A DNA stretch of 64,000 nucleotides from Pseudokineococcus marinus (GTDB lineage: Bacteria > Actinomycetota > Actinomycetes > Actinomycetales > Quadrisphaeraceae), in contig NZ_JBBHZZ010000001.1 in assembly GCF_037482405.1 (NCBI RefSeq), forward strand, positions 724,103 to 788,102, given 5' to 3'. Of the stretch, positions 8,508-17,156 are shown piece by piece. The first letter of the stretch is position 1, and the number at the start of each line of letters is the position of its first letter. A model generated the notes under the pieces. That model saw only the letters and a list, made by a program, of their open reading frames with translations, was not told where the DNA came from and searched no databases. The position numbers and the translations under genes were made by a program.

Positions 8508-9866
8508 TCAGGCCCGGGCGGGCGCGGGCGCCCCCCCGCGGCTGCGCACCCCGCGCGAGGCGACCAGGCCGACGACGGCGACCCCCGCGACGACGAGCGC
8601 CGCGCCCGGGTCCGACCACGCCACCGCCGCGGCCCCGACGGCGACGGGGCCGAGCGTCGCGCCGGCGCCCCGGGCCGTCCCCTCGGCGGCGGTGGCGCTG
8701 CCGCGCAGGTCGGGGAACCAGCCGATGCCCAGGGCGGTGGACAGCGGCATCATCGCGCCGAGCAGCACGCCCACGAGGACCAGGCAGGCCGCCTGCGCGA
8801 GGCTCCCCGCGTACGCCGTGGCCGCCGCGTACGCGAGCACGGGCAGCGGCAGCACGAGGTACAGCCCCCGGTAGAGGGCCTCGCGCGTGCGCCGGCGCAG
8901 CAGCTGCCGGTTGACCGCCGCACCGGTGAAGACGCCGACGGGGATGAGGACGGACAGGACGACGCGCTCGAGCGCCGGCACCCCGCCCGGGCGGCCCTCG
9001 AGGAGCAGGCTGACGCCGAAGTGCGAGCCGGAGATGACGAGCCCCAGCACGAGCGAGCCGGCCATGAGCGCGAGCACGCGCCGCTGGCGCACGAGCCCGC
9101 CGACCTCGCGCGCCGTCCGTGCGAGGCCCGTCCGCAGGGCGGCGACGGCCGGCACCGGCGCCGCCACCGGGTCGACGGCCGGCACCGCGGCGCGAGCGGG
9201 GCCGCCCGCCGGGCCCACCTCAGCCACCGGGCGGCCCCGCGCCGGCCTCAGCGCCACGACGAGCATCCCCAGGCTGTAGGCGGCCAGGACGACGAAGACC
9301 CACCGAGGCCGGCCGGCCGCGGCGGCCGCGGCCCCGAGCGCGAGTGCGCTCGCCGCCCCCACGCTCATGAAGCCCTGCAGGAGCGAGAGGGTCCGGTCGC
9401 GGCGGACGTCGTCGTCGCGGGCGGCGTCGCTGACGACGACGTAGGCGCACAGGGTCACGGCGGCGCTCGCGGCCCCCGTGACGAGCCGCCCGGCGAGGAG
9501 CAGGCCGTAGGCGGGGGCCAGGCACAGGGCCAGCGAGGCCAGACCGTTGACGACGACCGCCGCGGGCAGGACCCGGCGGACGGGGACGACGTCGAGCAGC
9601 GGGCCGAGCAGCAGGGTGCCCACCGCGGCGGCGAGGGCGTGCGCCCCGACGGTGAGTCCGACCTGCGAGCCGGTGAGCCCGACCTGCTCCCCGAGGCCCA
9701 CCGAGACCGGGATGTAGGAGAGCCCGCTGAGGGGCCCGTAGAGGACCAGCACCCCGGCCCCCGTGGCGACGGGGACGGGGCGCTCCCGCCTCGTCCCGGT
9801 CCGTCGCACGACGGCACCCTCTCCCGGGTGGCCGCGGGGCGCCACACCCGCCCCTCCGGCGTCCAT
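8508..9866 (-). CDS. MFS transporter
   Basis: 452-aa major facilitator superfamily protein, with about 12 hydrophobic helices in two halves joined by a Pro/Ala-rich loop (about residues 205-245). GPLLDVVPVRRVLPAA is the loop 2-3 A-motif region (G-x-x-x-D-x-x-x-x-R). The first 30 residues are Gly/Arg-rich and poorly conserved, so a later start is possible. Resembles the arabinose/drug-efflux MFS group; substrate unknown. Convergent with the stress protein. Confidence 0.85.
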   Translation of the reverse strand: MDAGGAGVAPRGHPGEGAVVRRTGTRRERPVPVATGAGVLVLYGPLSGLSYIPVSVGLGEQVGLTGSQVGLTVGAHALAAAVGTLLLGPLLDVVPVRRVLPAAVVVNGLASLALCLAPAYGLLLAGRLVTGAASAAVTLCAYVVVSDAARDDDVRRDRTLSLLQGFMSVGAASALALGAAAAAAGRPRWVFVVLAAYSLGMLVVALRPARGRPVAEVGPAGGPARAAVPAVDPVAAPVPAVAALRTGLARTAREVGGLVRQRRVLALMAGSLVLGLVISGSHFGVSLLLEGRPGGVPALERVVLSVLIPVGVFTGAAVNRQLLRRRTREALYRGLYLVLPLPVLAYAAATAYAGSLAQAACLVLVGVLLGAMMPLSTALGIGWFPDLRGSATAAEGTARGAGATLGPVAVGAAAVAWSDPGAALVVAGVAVVGLVASRGVRSRGGAPAPARA

Positions 9867-9926
9867 CGGCCGTCCTCGCCCGCCCGGCGACGGCCCGGGT
9901 CCGGCGCCGACCGGTCAGGCGGGTCG

Positions 9927-10346
9927 TCAGGCCCGGCGGCGCCCGGCGGCGACCGCGGCGACGAGGAGCCAGGTCGTCGTGGCGACGACGGTGAGCGAGA
10001 GCGGCACGTGCACGGACAGCGGGGCGTGGTCGCCGCTCCACGCCTGCAGGAACGTGACGGCGAAGGTGACGACGGCGAGGACGGCCAGGCGCAACGACGC
10101 GCCGGTGCGCCACCACCACAGCGCCGCCAGCGCCGCCAGGCCGGAGGTGACGTGGAGGACGATCGCGCCGCCGCCGTGCAGCCCCAGCCACGAGGGGTCC
10201 TGGACGAGGCTGCCCGCGGTGACGAACTGCCAGACCACGGCGAGGACGCTGAGGGCGGCGGTGACCTGCAGGGCGCGCAGCGCCGCGGAGGAGCCGGTGG
10301 AGCGGCGCGTCCCGGACGAGCGGGACGAGCGGGCGGTGGTGGTCAC
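9927..10346 (-). CDS. Small four-helix membrane protein, unknown function
   Basis: About 139 aa with four hydrophobic helices: AALRALQVTAALSVLAVVWQFV, GAIVLHVTSGLAALAALWWW, LRLAVLAVVTFAVTFLQAW and LSLTVVATTTWLLVAAVAAG. A His (IVLHVTSG) in helix 2 and SVHVPLS before helix 4 could bind haem or metal, but I do not recognise the family. The GTG at 10346 is preferred (GGGAGG upstream); upstream in-frame sequence is Arg/Pro-rich and unlike protein. Between the PQQ-type protein and the MFS gene, same strand. Confidence 0.65.
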   Translation of the reverse strand: MTTTARSSRSSGTRRSTGSSAALRALQVTAALSVLAVVWQFVTAGSLVQDPSWLGLHGGGAIVLHVTSGLAALAALWWWRTGASLRLAVLAVVTFAVTFLQAWSGDHAPLSVHVPLSLTVVATTTWLLVAAVAAGRRRA

Positions 10347-10544
10347 GGGGGGCCTCCCGGGAGCGGGGGCCGCTGCTCTGCAGCCCGTCGGGGCCACACC
10401 AGCACCCCCGGGGCCGGACCGCCACCCGCCGCGCCACCCCGGCCGTGCCACCGCTCAGCGGTGCGGTGGTCAGGGGACCGGGGGGTCGTCCGCCGGGTCG
10501 GGCGGACCCTCCGCCCACCCCGGGCCGGTCGGCGTCGCCTCCCG

Positions 10545-12431
10545 TCACCGGAGCCCGAAGAGAGTGGCCGAGGCGCCGCCGTTCACGACGACGACGCCCG
10601 GCAGCACCCGCACGGTCGGGAAGGGGCGCCTGTCGGTCGCGGACGGCTCCTCGAGCCGGAGCAGGCGCGGCGTCCCGCCGTCCCACGGAGCCACCTGGAC
10701 GTCGATGACCGGGTCCTCGTAGTCGTCGTCGACGAAGCAGGCGCCGAGGAGGGCGTCGCCCCCGTCGACCTGCGGGCGGCCGCAGAGGACGCTGTCGGCC
10801 ACCCGCTGCAGGCGGTCAGCGCTCTGCCGCCCGTACCCCGCGGACTCCCCGCCGTCCTCGAGCAGACGACCCCACGTCGCGTCCGCCGTGAAGCCCTCCA
10901 CCACCGACAGGGGCCGGGGTCCCGCGTCGTCGAGCACGACGCGGCCGTCCTCGGCCGCCAGGACCAGGTCGACGAGGCCGTCGCCCAGCTCGTCGCGCAC
11001 CTCGACGCGCACCGCGGACCCGTCGGGCGAGGCGGCGACCCGGAAGGCGTCCCGGGCGAGGAGACGGGGGACCGCGCCCGGGTCGGCGTCCACGTCGGTC
11101 GTCGCCCGCAGCGTCCGGTCCCAGCGCCAGAGCTCCTCACCGGTGCCGGGGGCCAGAGCGGCCACCCGGACGTCCAGCTCCTGCTCGCCCCGTTCGACGG
11201 CGCCGCACAGGAGCAGCACGACCACGGCCGGCGACGTGGCGGCCGAGCCGCGCAGCTCGCACCCCTGCGCGGCGGCGGCGAGGGTCCGCTCGTCGGACCC
11301 GTCGAGGGCCCAGGTGCTCACCTCTCCCGTCTCGTCGTCGACGCCGGTCACGAGGTGGGTGCTCGTCAGCGGCAGCTGGTACTGCCCGGAGTAGCCCGAG
11401 GAGCCACCGCCGCGGATGCTGCCCGCGACCTCCCCCGTGGTGCCGTCGAGCGCGACGAGACGGCTGCCGCCGTCGCTGCCGCGGGTGCCCGACTCGTGCA
11501 CCACGACGACGTGCTCGCCACCCGGGGACGCCGTGAGCTGGACGGTCCGCGCACCGGCGAGCTCGTAGCGCCAGCGCTCCTCGCCCGTGGCGCCGTCGAG
11601 GGCCACCACGCCCCGCTCCGTCCGGTACGCCACCCCGCGGCCGGCTGCGACGACCTCCAGCTCCCCGTACCGGCGGTCGAAGATCTCGGCGACGTCGTCG
11701 TGGACGTCCCGCGCCCACGCGACCTCGGTCGGGGCGACGGGCTCAGCGGGCAGCACCGCCTCCTCGGGGCCGTCAGCGGTCGTGGACCGCACGGGTGCCA
11801 CCTCCAGCGCGAGGCCGAGCCCGACGGAGACGAGCACGACCACCAGGGCGCCTCCCAGCGCCGCGGCGACGGGGGCCAGCCGCGGCGAGGTCGGTCGGGT
11901 CGCCGGCTCGGGCGCAGGCCGTGATCTGCGGTGCCGCGGCAGCGCCAGCCCCACCAGCGCCGTCCCGACACCGACGGCCACCAGCCCCGCGGCCAGCAGC
12001 GGGACGTCCCGGTCGACGAGCCCACCGACGAGGTCGAGGACGAGGCCTGCGGTGACCAGAGCGGCGTCCGCCAGGAGCAGGGCGGCAGCGGCGAGGAGCG
12101 AGCCCCGCGGCGGGAGCAGGTGCGTCAGCCGTCGCTCCCGGAGCGTGGCGACGACCACCACCAGGACCGCCACGACCATCAGCACCGGCACCAGCCACGG
12201 CAGCGTCTGCGGTCCCGGACCCCGAGCCGTCGTGAGCGCCAGGACCACCGCCGCCGTCCCGCCCAGCAGCAGCGCGGCGGCTGCGACGCCGCGCAGGTGG
12301 GCCCGGACGTGGTGCGGCCACCGGGTCGGCGCCCCCGGCGCCGCGGTCCCGTGCCGGGCCCCGCGGTCCCGGTCCACCCCGGTCGCCGGGGCGGGGCCGG
12401 GCCGTCCCGCTGCGTCTCCTGGCTGCACCAC
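10545..12431 (-). CDS. Membrane-anchored PQQ-like beta-propeller protein
   Basis: 628-aa protein. The N-terminal third holds about five membrane helices (residues 45-215, e.g. VLMVVAVLVVVVATL). The rest is an extracytoplasmic repeat domain with PQQ/quinoprotein-type blades: GVVALDGATGEERWRYEL, RLVALDGTTGEVAGSI, ALAPGTGEELWRWD. These blades also occur in non-enzymatic scaffold proteins, and no PQQ-ligand set is evident, so a sensor or structural role is as likely as a dehydrogenase. Two Cys pairs in the C-terminal part may form disulfides. Monocistronic as far as seen. Confidence 0.75.
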   Translation of the reverse strand: MVQPGDAAGRPGPAPATGVDRDRGARHGTAAPGAPTRWPHHVRAHLRGVAAAALLLGGTAAVVLALTTARGPGPQTLPWLVPVLMVVAVLVVVVATLRERRLTHLLPPRGSLLAAAALLLADAALVTAGLVLDLVGGLVDRDVPLLAAGLVAVGVGTALVGLALPRHRRSRPAPEPATRPTSPRLAPVAAALGGALVVVLVSVGLGLALEVAPVRSTTADGPEEAVLPAEPVAPTEVAWARDVHDDVAEIFDRRYGELEVVAAGRGVAYRTERGVVALDGATGEERWRYELAGARTVQLTASPGGEHVVVVHESGTRGSDGGSRLVALDGTTGEVAGSIRGGGSSGYSGQYQLPLTSTHLVTGVDDETGEVSTWALDGSDERTLAAAAQGCELRGSAATSPAVVVLLLCGAVERGEQELDVRVAALAPGTGEELWRWDRTLRATTDVDADPGAVPRLLARDAFRVAASPDGSAVRVEVRDELGDGLVDLVLAAEDGRVVLDDAGPRPLSVVEGFTADATWGRLLEDGGESAGYGRQSADRLQRVADSVLCGRPQVDGGDALLGACFVDDDYEDPVIDVQVAPWDGGTPRLLRLEEPSATDRRPFPTVRVLPGVVVVNGGASATLFGLR

Positions 12432-12566
12432 GGCCGGATCCTCCCTCAGGGCCGCCGTCGGCGACGGCGGACGGGGACGCCTCCCTCGGACGGGCCCACG
12501 ACCGGGTGCGGCGCCCGTGCCGGGGGCTCGCGGTGCTCGCCGCCTGCAGCTCCTCGGTCGCGCGCC

Positions 12567-13913
12567 TCAGCGGCCGAAGTCGGCCTTCCGGATGAGCGCG
12601 TGGACGCCCGTCGTGCGGTCGACGACCTGCGAGACGGCGAAGTCCGTGGCCGCCGACAGGTAGGTGTAGGCCACGGGGCCCGGCATCCCCAGCTCCTCGG
12701 TGAGGAAGGCCAGGGCGTGGCGCACGGCCTGCCGCACGGCGACGTCGAGGTCCGTGCCGTTGCCGCCGCCCTCGGGGCCGTCCTGGTCGGACAGGCCGAT
12801 GGGGATCCAGTGCTCGGGCGTCTCCGCGAAGGGCTGCTCCGCGGTGATGCGGGGGGCGCCGTCGCCCGGGCGGACGACGGACAGGCGGAGCCGGGCGCGC
12901 AGCGAGCCCTCCATCGCCGTGAGCGCCACCTCGCCGTCGCCCTGCGCCATGTGCGGGTCCCCGACGAAGAAGAGGGCCCCCGGCACGCGCACCGGCAGGT
13001 AGAGGGTGGCGCCGACGCCGACGTCCGCCACGTCGATGTTGCCGCCGGCGTCCGTGGGCGGCACCGAGTCGACCAGGGCCGTCGTGTCGCGGGCCACGCC
13101 CATCATGCCGAGGAAGGGCCGCAGCGGGAACCGCGCCGGCACGGGGCCGGGCATGGCGCCGACGAGGCGGCCCTGCCGGCTCTGGACCTCGGTGAAGACG
13201 CTGACGTTGCCGCCCTGGTTGAACCACTCGGCGAGCGAGGGGTCGCCGCGCCACGCCTCCGGGTACTCCCCGGGCAGCGCCCCCTTGCCGTGGCGGTTGG
13301 AGATGACGCCGTAGGGCACGCGCGGGGTGAGCTCGAGGACGTCGACCTTCAGGACGTCACCGGGCCGGGCGCCCCGCACGTGCACCGGGCCCGTGACGAC
13401 GTGCGGCCCCGGGCCGTCGTGCGGGGTGCGCGCGGCGACGCCGATCGCGTCCTGCAGCACGGCGTCCGGGCTCACCCCGAAGGAGGTGAAGTAGCCGAGC
13501 GGGTCCTTGCCCTGGTCCTCCAGGACGCCCTCGTGGGACACGGTGTCCATGGTGAGGACCGTCCCCGACGTCACCCGCGCCACCGGGTCGGTGCTCCGCG
13601 TGGGCAGCCGCCCCCACAGCGCGGTGGCCGGGTCGCACGGCACGTAGGTCTCCCGGGCCGGGGGCCGCCGCAGCGGCTGCAGCACCTGGACCGGCCCGCC
13701 CGCGGCGCCGCCCGGGGCGGCGAGCGCCGGCGCTGCCGACCCGCCGACCACCGCGGCGGCCGCAGCGCCCATCCCCGCCGCGGCGCGGACGAAGCCCCGC
13801 CGACCGAGGCCGCGCGCGAGCACCTGCGCCGCCTGCTCCGGCGTCGGGCCGATCGCCGGCCCGTCGGTCAGCAGGACGGCCCCGTCACGCCGCTGGGTCG
13901 TGATGTCGTCCAC
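12567..13913 (-). CDS. Tat-exported acetamidase/formamidase family protein
   Basis: 448 aa. The family signature is present: HGKGALPGEYPEAWRGDPS, NIDVADVGVGATLYLPV and FVGDPHMAQGDGEVALTAMEG (the GDxHxAQGDGE metal/active-site region). These enzymes hydrolyse formamide, acetamide or other short amides to ammonia and acid. A twin-arginine signal is visible at residues 38-43 (RRGFVR) followed by an Ala-rich hydrophobic segment ending APALAA, so this copy is exported; most family members are cytosolic. GTG at 13913 has GAGGAGG 6-7 nt upstream. Divergent from the dihydroxyacetone kinase across a repeat-filled spacer. Confidence 0.85.
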   Translation of the reverse strand: MDDITTQRRDGAVLLTDGPAIGPTPEQAAQVLARGLGRRGFVRAAAGMGAAAAAVVGGSAAPALAAPGGAAGGPVQVLQPLRRPPARETYVPCDPATALWGRLPTRSTDPVARVTSGTVLTMDTVSHEGVLEDQGKDPLGYFTSFGVSPDAVLQDAIGVAARTPHDGPGPHVVTGPVHVRGARPGDVLKVDVLELTPRVPYGVISNRHGKGALPGEYPEAWRGDPSLAEWFNQGGNVSVFTEVQSRQGRLVGAMPGPVPARFPLRPFLGMMGVARDTTALVDSVPPTDAGGNIDVADVGVGATLYLPVRVPGALFFVGDPHMAQGDGEVALTAMEGSLRARLRLSVVRPGDGAPRITAEQPFAETPEHWIPIGLSDQDGPEGGGNGTDLDVAVRQAVRHALAFLTEELGMPGPVAYTYLSAATDFAVSQVVDRTTGVHALIRKADFGR

Positions 13914-14026
13914 GTCGTCCTCCTCGTCCGCCGACCCTGGGCGGGACGGCGGGTGCACGCTCCTGCGCCCGTGTTGCCCCGGCGTGTCCCCGCGTTGCCG
14001 GCGCGTGACGACGCCGCACCCCTCCA

Positions 14027-14195
14027 GGGCGAGTCGTCGCCGGTTCGCCCTCGTGGTGGCCCTCCGGAGGGCGAGTCGTCGCCGGTTCGCCCTCGGGGTG
14101 GCCCTCCGGAGGGCGAGTCGTCGCCGGTTCGCCCTCGGGGTGGCTCTCAGCGGGACGAGCCGTCGCCCGGTCACCCCCGGAGGGCGGGTTGCCCC
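14027..14195. repeat. 42-bp tandem repeat, three full copies plus a degenerate fourth
   Basis: Units begin at 14027, 14069 and 14111 with GGGCGAGTCGTCGCCGGTTC; a decayed fourth copy runs to about 14195. Each unit contains its own inverted repeats (GGGCGA...TCGCCC, and GGCCCTCCGGAGGGC across unit junctions), so the tract can fold into a row of hairpins. It fills most of the 348-bp gap between the divergent acetamidase and dihydroxyacetone kinase genes, and no other gene is seen there. There are no variable spacers, so it is not a CRISPR array. Confidence 0.9.
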
Positions 14196-14261
14196 GTCGC
14201 GGTCGCGGCGCGGAGGATCGCCCCGCCGCGCGGTGCCGACGCCGCGCGCGGAGGAGGAGCC

Positions 14262-16064
14262 GTGGCCGCCCCGTTCGCCCACCCCGAGCACGAGCCCGTC
14301 GCCCGCGCCGCCGCCGGCTTCGCGCGGACCCACGCCGACCTCGTGGCCCTGCGGCCCGAGCCGCTGCACCTGCTGGCCCGCACCCGGCACGCCGGCCGGC
14401 GCACCGGCCTCGTCTCGGGCGGCGGCGCCGGCCACGAGCCGCTGCACGTCGGCCTCCTCGGCCCCGGCCTGCTCGACGGCGCCGCGCCCGGCATGGTCTT
14501 CACCTCCCCGCACAACCGGCAGGTCCTCGAGGCCGGCCGGGCGGCGGCGGGGCCGGACGGCGTCGTGCTCGTCGTGAAGAACTACACGGGCGACGTCATC
14601 AACTTCCGCATCGCCGCGGAGCGCCTGCGCCTCGAGGGGGTCCGCGTCGGCGAGGTGCTCGTGGACGACGACGTCGCCACCGACTCCGCCGACAACGCCG
14701 CCGGACGCCGGGGCACCGCGGCCACCGTCGTCGTCGAGAAGCTGCTCGGCGCGGCGGCGGACGCCGGGGCCGACGTCGACGCCCTGGTGGACCTCGGCAC
14801 CCGCGTCGTCGCGGCGAGCCGCAGCCTCGCGGTCGCGTCCCGGGCGCAGACCGACCCGGCGACGGGCGAGCCCGCCTTCGCGCTGGGCCCCCACGAGCTC
14901 GAGCTCGGCGTCGGCATCCACGGCGAGCGCGCGGAGCGCACCGTCGCGCGCCCGCCCCTGCCCGAGCTCGTCGAGCAGCTCGTCGGGCAGGTCCTGGCCG
15001 CCCTGCCGGCGGAGCCCGGCGAGGCGTCCGGCGCGGCCGGCGACGGCGTGCTCGTCGTCGTCAACGGCCTCGGCGCGACGACGCAGCTCGAGCTCTACGC
15101 GGTGATGGAGGAGGTGACCGAGGCGCTCGACCGGCGTGGGGTCGCCGTCGCCGGCGCGCTCGTCGGCACCTACGTGGCGGCCCTCGACATGCACGGCTTC
15201 TCGGTGACGCTGACGGCGCTCGAGGAGGGCTGGCTCGACCTGTGGCGGGCGCCGTCGTCCTCGGCGGCGCTCTCGGGCGGCGGCCCCGGCGGGCCCGAGG
15301 TCGTGCCCGCGCCGTGGTCGGGCGCCGGTGGTGAGCCCCCGGCGGCCGCGGCGCCGGTGGACGGCGCGGCCCCCGCCGACGGGTCGCTGCCGCAGGGCGC
15401 CTCCGCGCCCGAGCGGGCCCTGCGCCGCTGGGCGGGCGACGTCGAGGCCTCGCACGACGACCTCACGCGCCTGGACCGCCTGGCCGGCGACGGGGACTTC
15501 GGCGACAACGTCCGCGGCGGCCTGCGCCGCGTCGTCGCCCGCCTCGACGCGGACGGCCCCGCGTCGGGGCGCACGGGGGCCGAGGCCCTGGCGGCGGCGG
15601 GGGAGGTGTTCCTCGACGAGGTCGGCGGCACGAGCGGCCCGCTCGTGGGCCTGCTCCTCGCCGAGCTCGCCGCCGCGGCCGAGCGCGCGGGTGGCGAGAC
15701 CTCCGCCGGGGACGCCGCCTGGTCGGAGGGCCTGCGCGACGGCGTCGCCGCGGTGCAGCGCGTGGGCGGGGCGCAGGTCGGCGACCGCACCCTCGTCGAC
15801 GCCCTCGACCCCGCGGTGCGGGCGCTCGGCGACGGCGGGTCGCTGGCCGACGCGGCCGTCGCGGCGGCCGACGGCGCGGCGGCGACGGCGCAGGTGCGGG
15901 CCCGCCGCGGCCGGGCCGCCTACCTCGGCGACCGCGTCGTCGGCACCCCCGACCCGGGCGCCGTCGCCATGGCGATGCTCCTGCGGGCCGCCGTCGTCAC
16001 CGGCGACGAGGCCGACGACCCCTCGGCCTCGGCGGTCGAGGAGCTGCTCGCCGCCGGTCGCTGA
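14262..16064 (+). CDS. dhaK: Dihydroxyacetone kinase, fused DhaK-DhaL
   Basis: 600-aa ATP-type dihydroxyacetone (glycerone) kinase with both domains in one chain. The DhaK half (about 1-330) has SGGGAGHEPLHVGLLGPG and the covalent substrate-binding His220 in GVGIHGE. An Ala/Pro-rich linker (about 330-385) leads to the DhaL domain with the ATP/Mg motif LAGDGDFGDN and GGTSGPLVG. It phosphorylates dihydroxyacetone to enter glycolysis. The fusion indicates ATP rather than PTS-dependent phosphorylation. GTG at 14262 follows GAGGAGGAG. Followed by a hairpin terminator. Confidence 0.92.
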   Translation: MAAPFAHPEHEPVARAAAGFARTHADLVALRPEPLHLLARTRHAGRRTGLVSGGGAGHEPLHVGLLGPGLLDGAAPGMVFTSPHNRQVLEAGRAAAGPDGVVLVVKNYTGDVINFRIAAERLRLEGVRVGEVLVDDDVATDSADNAAGRRGTAATVVVEKLLGAAADAGADVDALVDLGTRVVAASRSLAVASRAQTDPATGEPAFALGPHELELGVGIHGERAERTVARPPLPELVEQLVGQVLAALPAEPGEASGAAGDGVLVVVNGLGATTQLELYAVMEEVTEALDRRGVAVAGALVGTYVAALDMHGFSVTLTALEEGWLDLWRAPSSSAALSGGGPGGPEVVPAPWSGAGGEPPAAAAPVDGAAPADGSLPQGASAPERALRRWAGDVEASHDDLTRLDRLAGDGDFGDNVRGGLRRVVARLDADGPASGRTGAEALAAAGEVFLDEVGGTSGPLVGLLLAELAAAAERAGGETSAGDAAWSEGLRDGVAAVQRVGGAQVGDRTLVDALDPAVRALGDGGSLADAAVAAADGAAATAQVRARRGRAAYLGDRVVGTPDPGAVAMAMLLRAAVVTGDEADDPSASAVEELLAAGR

Positions 16065-16100
16065 GCCCGGGGACGACGCCGCGCAGGCGTCCCGTCGTCG

Positions 16101-16159
16101 CCGAGATGGAGGCTGCGGTCACGCCCGACCCCCCGTCGTGACCACAGCCTCCGTCTCGG
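16101..16159. terminator. Bidirectional hairpin between convergent genes
   Basis: Arms of 22 nt at 16101-16122 and 16138-16159 pair at 20 of 22 positions; the two exceptions are transitions that can form wobble pairs in one of the two transcripts. The loop is 15 nt. Located between the 3' ends of the dihydroxyacetone kinase and the minus-strand membrane protein, so it likely stops transcription from both sides. Confidence 0.75.
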
Positions 16160-16168
16160 CGGACCGGC

Positions 16169-16795
16169 TCAGCTCCCGGTCGTCGGCTGCAGGTCCTCGG
16201 GCAGCTGGCTCTGCAGCTGCTGCACCTGCTCCTGCAGCCGCTGGACGGCCTGGTCGTCGTTGAGGACGGTCGTGATGCCGATGATGAGGACGAGGCTGGC
16301 GACGAGGCCCAGCACGGCGAGGACGAGGCCGCCGACGGCGAGACCGCGGCCGGTGACGCCGACGCGCTTGGTCATCGAGATGCCGACGACGCCGAGGACG
16401 AGGCCGATGATGCCGAGCACCAGCGCCAGCGGCGTGAGCAGCAGGGTCAGGGCCGACAGCAGCGACGACAGGCCGAAGACGAGGGCGAAGGTCGCCGCCG
16501 CGCTCGTCTTCGCGGGCTTGGGCGACCGCGTGCCCTCGCGCTGCGCGACGCGCTCGCCGGTCGCGGCGCCGGCACCCGCGCCCGGGCCCAGAACGGCGGC
16601 CCGCCCCTCCTCGTAGCCCCGGTCGTAGTCGCGCCGGTCGTCGCCCCGCTGGTCGTGCGCGGAGCCCGCGGCCCGGGGCAGCGGCTCGGTGCCGCCGCGG
16701 TGCGCGTGCCCGCGGACGTCGTCGGCGGGCCGGTCGTCGTGGTGGTCGCCGGGGCGGCGCGCGGGGCGCTCGCCGGGGGAGGTCTCGTGGGCCAC
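16169..16795 (-). CDS. Membrane protein with charged N-terminus and two helices (DUF4190-like)
   Basis: About 208 aa. The first 100 residues are hydrophilic and rich in Arg, His, Asp and Gly. Then come two hydrophobic blocks (ATFALVFGLSSLLSALTLLLTPLALVLGIIGLVLGVVGI and GLAVGGLVLAVLGLVASLVLIIGI), the layout of DUF4190-type proteins. The C-terminal tail (VQRLQEQVQQLQSQL) is a short coiled coil rich in Gln. Function unknown. GTG at 16795 preceded by GAGGAG-like sequence. Convergent with the kinase. Confidence 0.7.
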   Translation of the reverse strand: MAHETSPGERPARRPGDHHDDRPADDVRGHAHRGGTEPLPRAAGSAHDQRGDDRRDYDRGYEEGRAAVLGPGAGAGAATGERVAQREGTRSPKPAKTSAAATFALVFGLSSLLSALTLLLTPLALVLGIIGLVLGVVGISMTKRVGVTGRGLAVGGLVLAVLGLVASLVLIIGITTVLNDDQAVQRLQEQVQQLQSQLPEDLQPTTGS

Positions 16796-16944
16796 GGGGG
16801 GCTCCTCGGGGTGGGCGCAGCCGCGGGTGCTGCGGGCGGACCGCCGCGGCGCCCGGACGACGAGCACCCCGGCGGAGGGGACGTCCGAAGGTAGGCGGCG
16901 CCGTCGTCGCCCGCGACCGCTGCCGACGGGTGGCGCGGGCGCGG

Positions 16945-16958
16945 CGACCGTACGGTCG
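16945..16958. promoter_or_regulatory. 14-bp perfect palindrome, possible operator
   Basis: CGACCGTACGGTCG is a perfect palindrome of the size bound by dimeric repressors (TetR-like). It sits in the 361-bp divergent gap between the minus-strand membrane protein and the HAD phosphatase gene, just before the N run. Regulatory role is inferred only; GC-rich palindromes of this length can occur by chance. Confidence 0.3.
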
Positions 16959-16984
16959 ACGGACGGCGCCCGCCCGGGTCGCGG

Positions 16985-17107
16985 NNNNNNNNNNNNNNNN
17001 NNNNNNNNNNNNNNNNNNNNNNNNNNNNNNNNNNNNNNNNNNNNNNNNNNNNNNNNNNNNNNNNNNNNNNNNNNNNNNNNNNNNNNNNNNNNNNNNNNNN
17101 NNNNNNN
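16985..17107. other. Assembly gap (123 N)
   Basis: Unbroken run of N between unlike flanks. Lies in a divergent intergenic region (16796-17156) whose known parts hold no gene beyond the HAD start. The real length is unknown; a small gene, tRNA or repeat could be hidden here. Confidence 0.98.
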
Positions 17108-17156
17108 GGCGCGCGCGCCGACCCGCCGGGCGCACCCGCCGCCTGGAGGTAGCCCC

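Noticed and set aside
14027..14195. CRISPR array
   Set aside because: Units are contiguous with no unique spacers, only three to four copies, and there are no cas genes in the window.
12567..15455. A minus-strand open frame continuing upstream of the acetamidase through the kinase gene
   Set aside because: Family homology begins at the GTG at 13913 with a good ribosome site; the rest is antisense to the dihydroxyacetone kinase and the tandem repeats.
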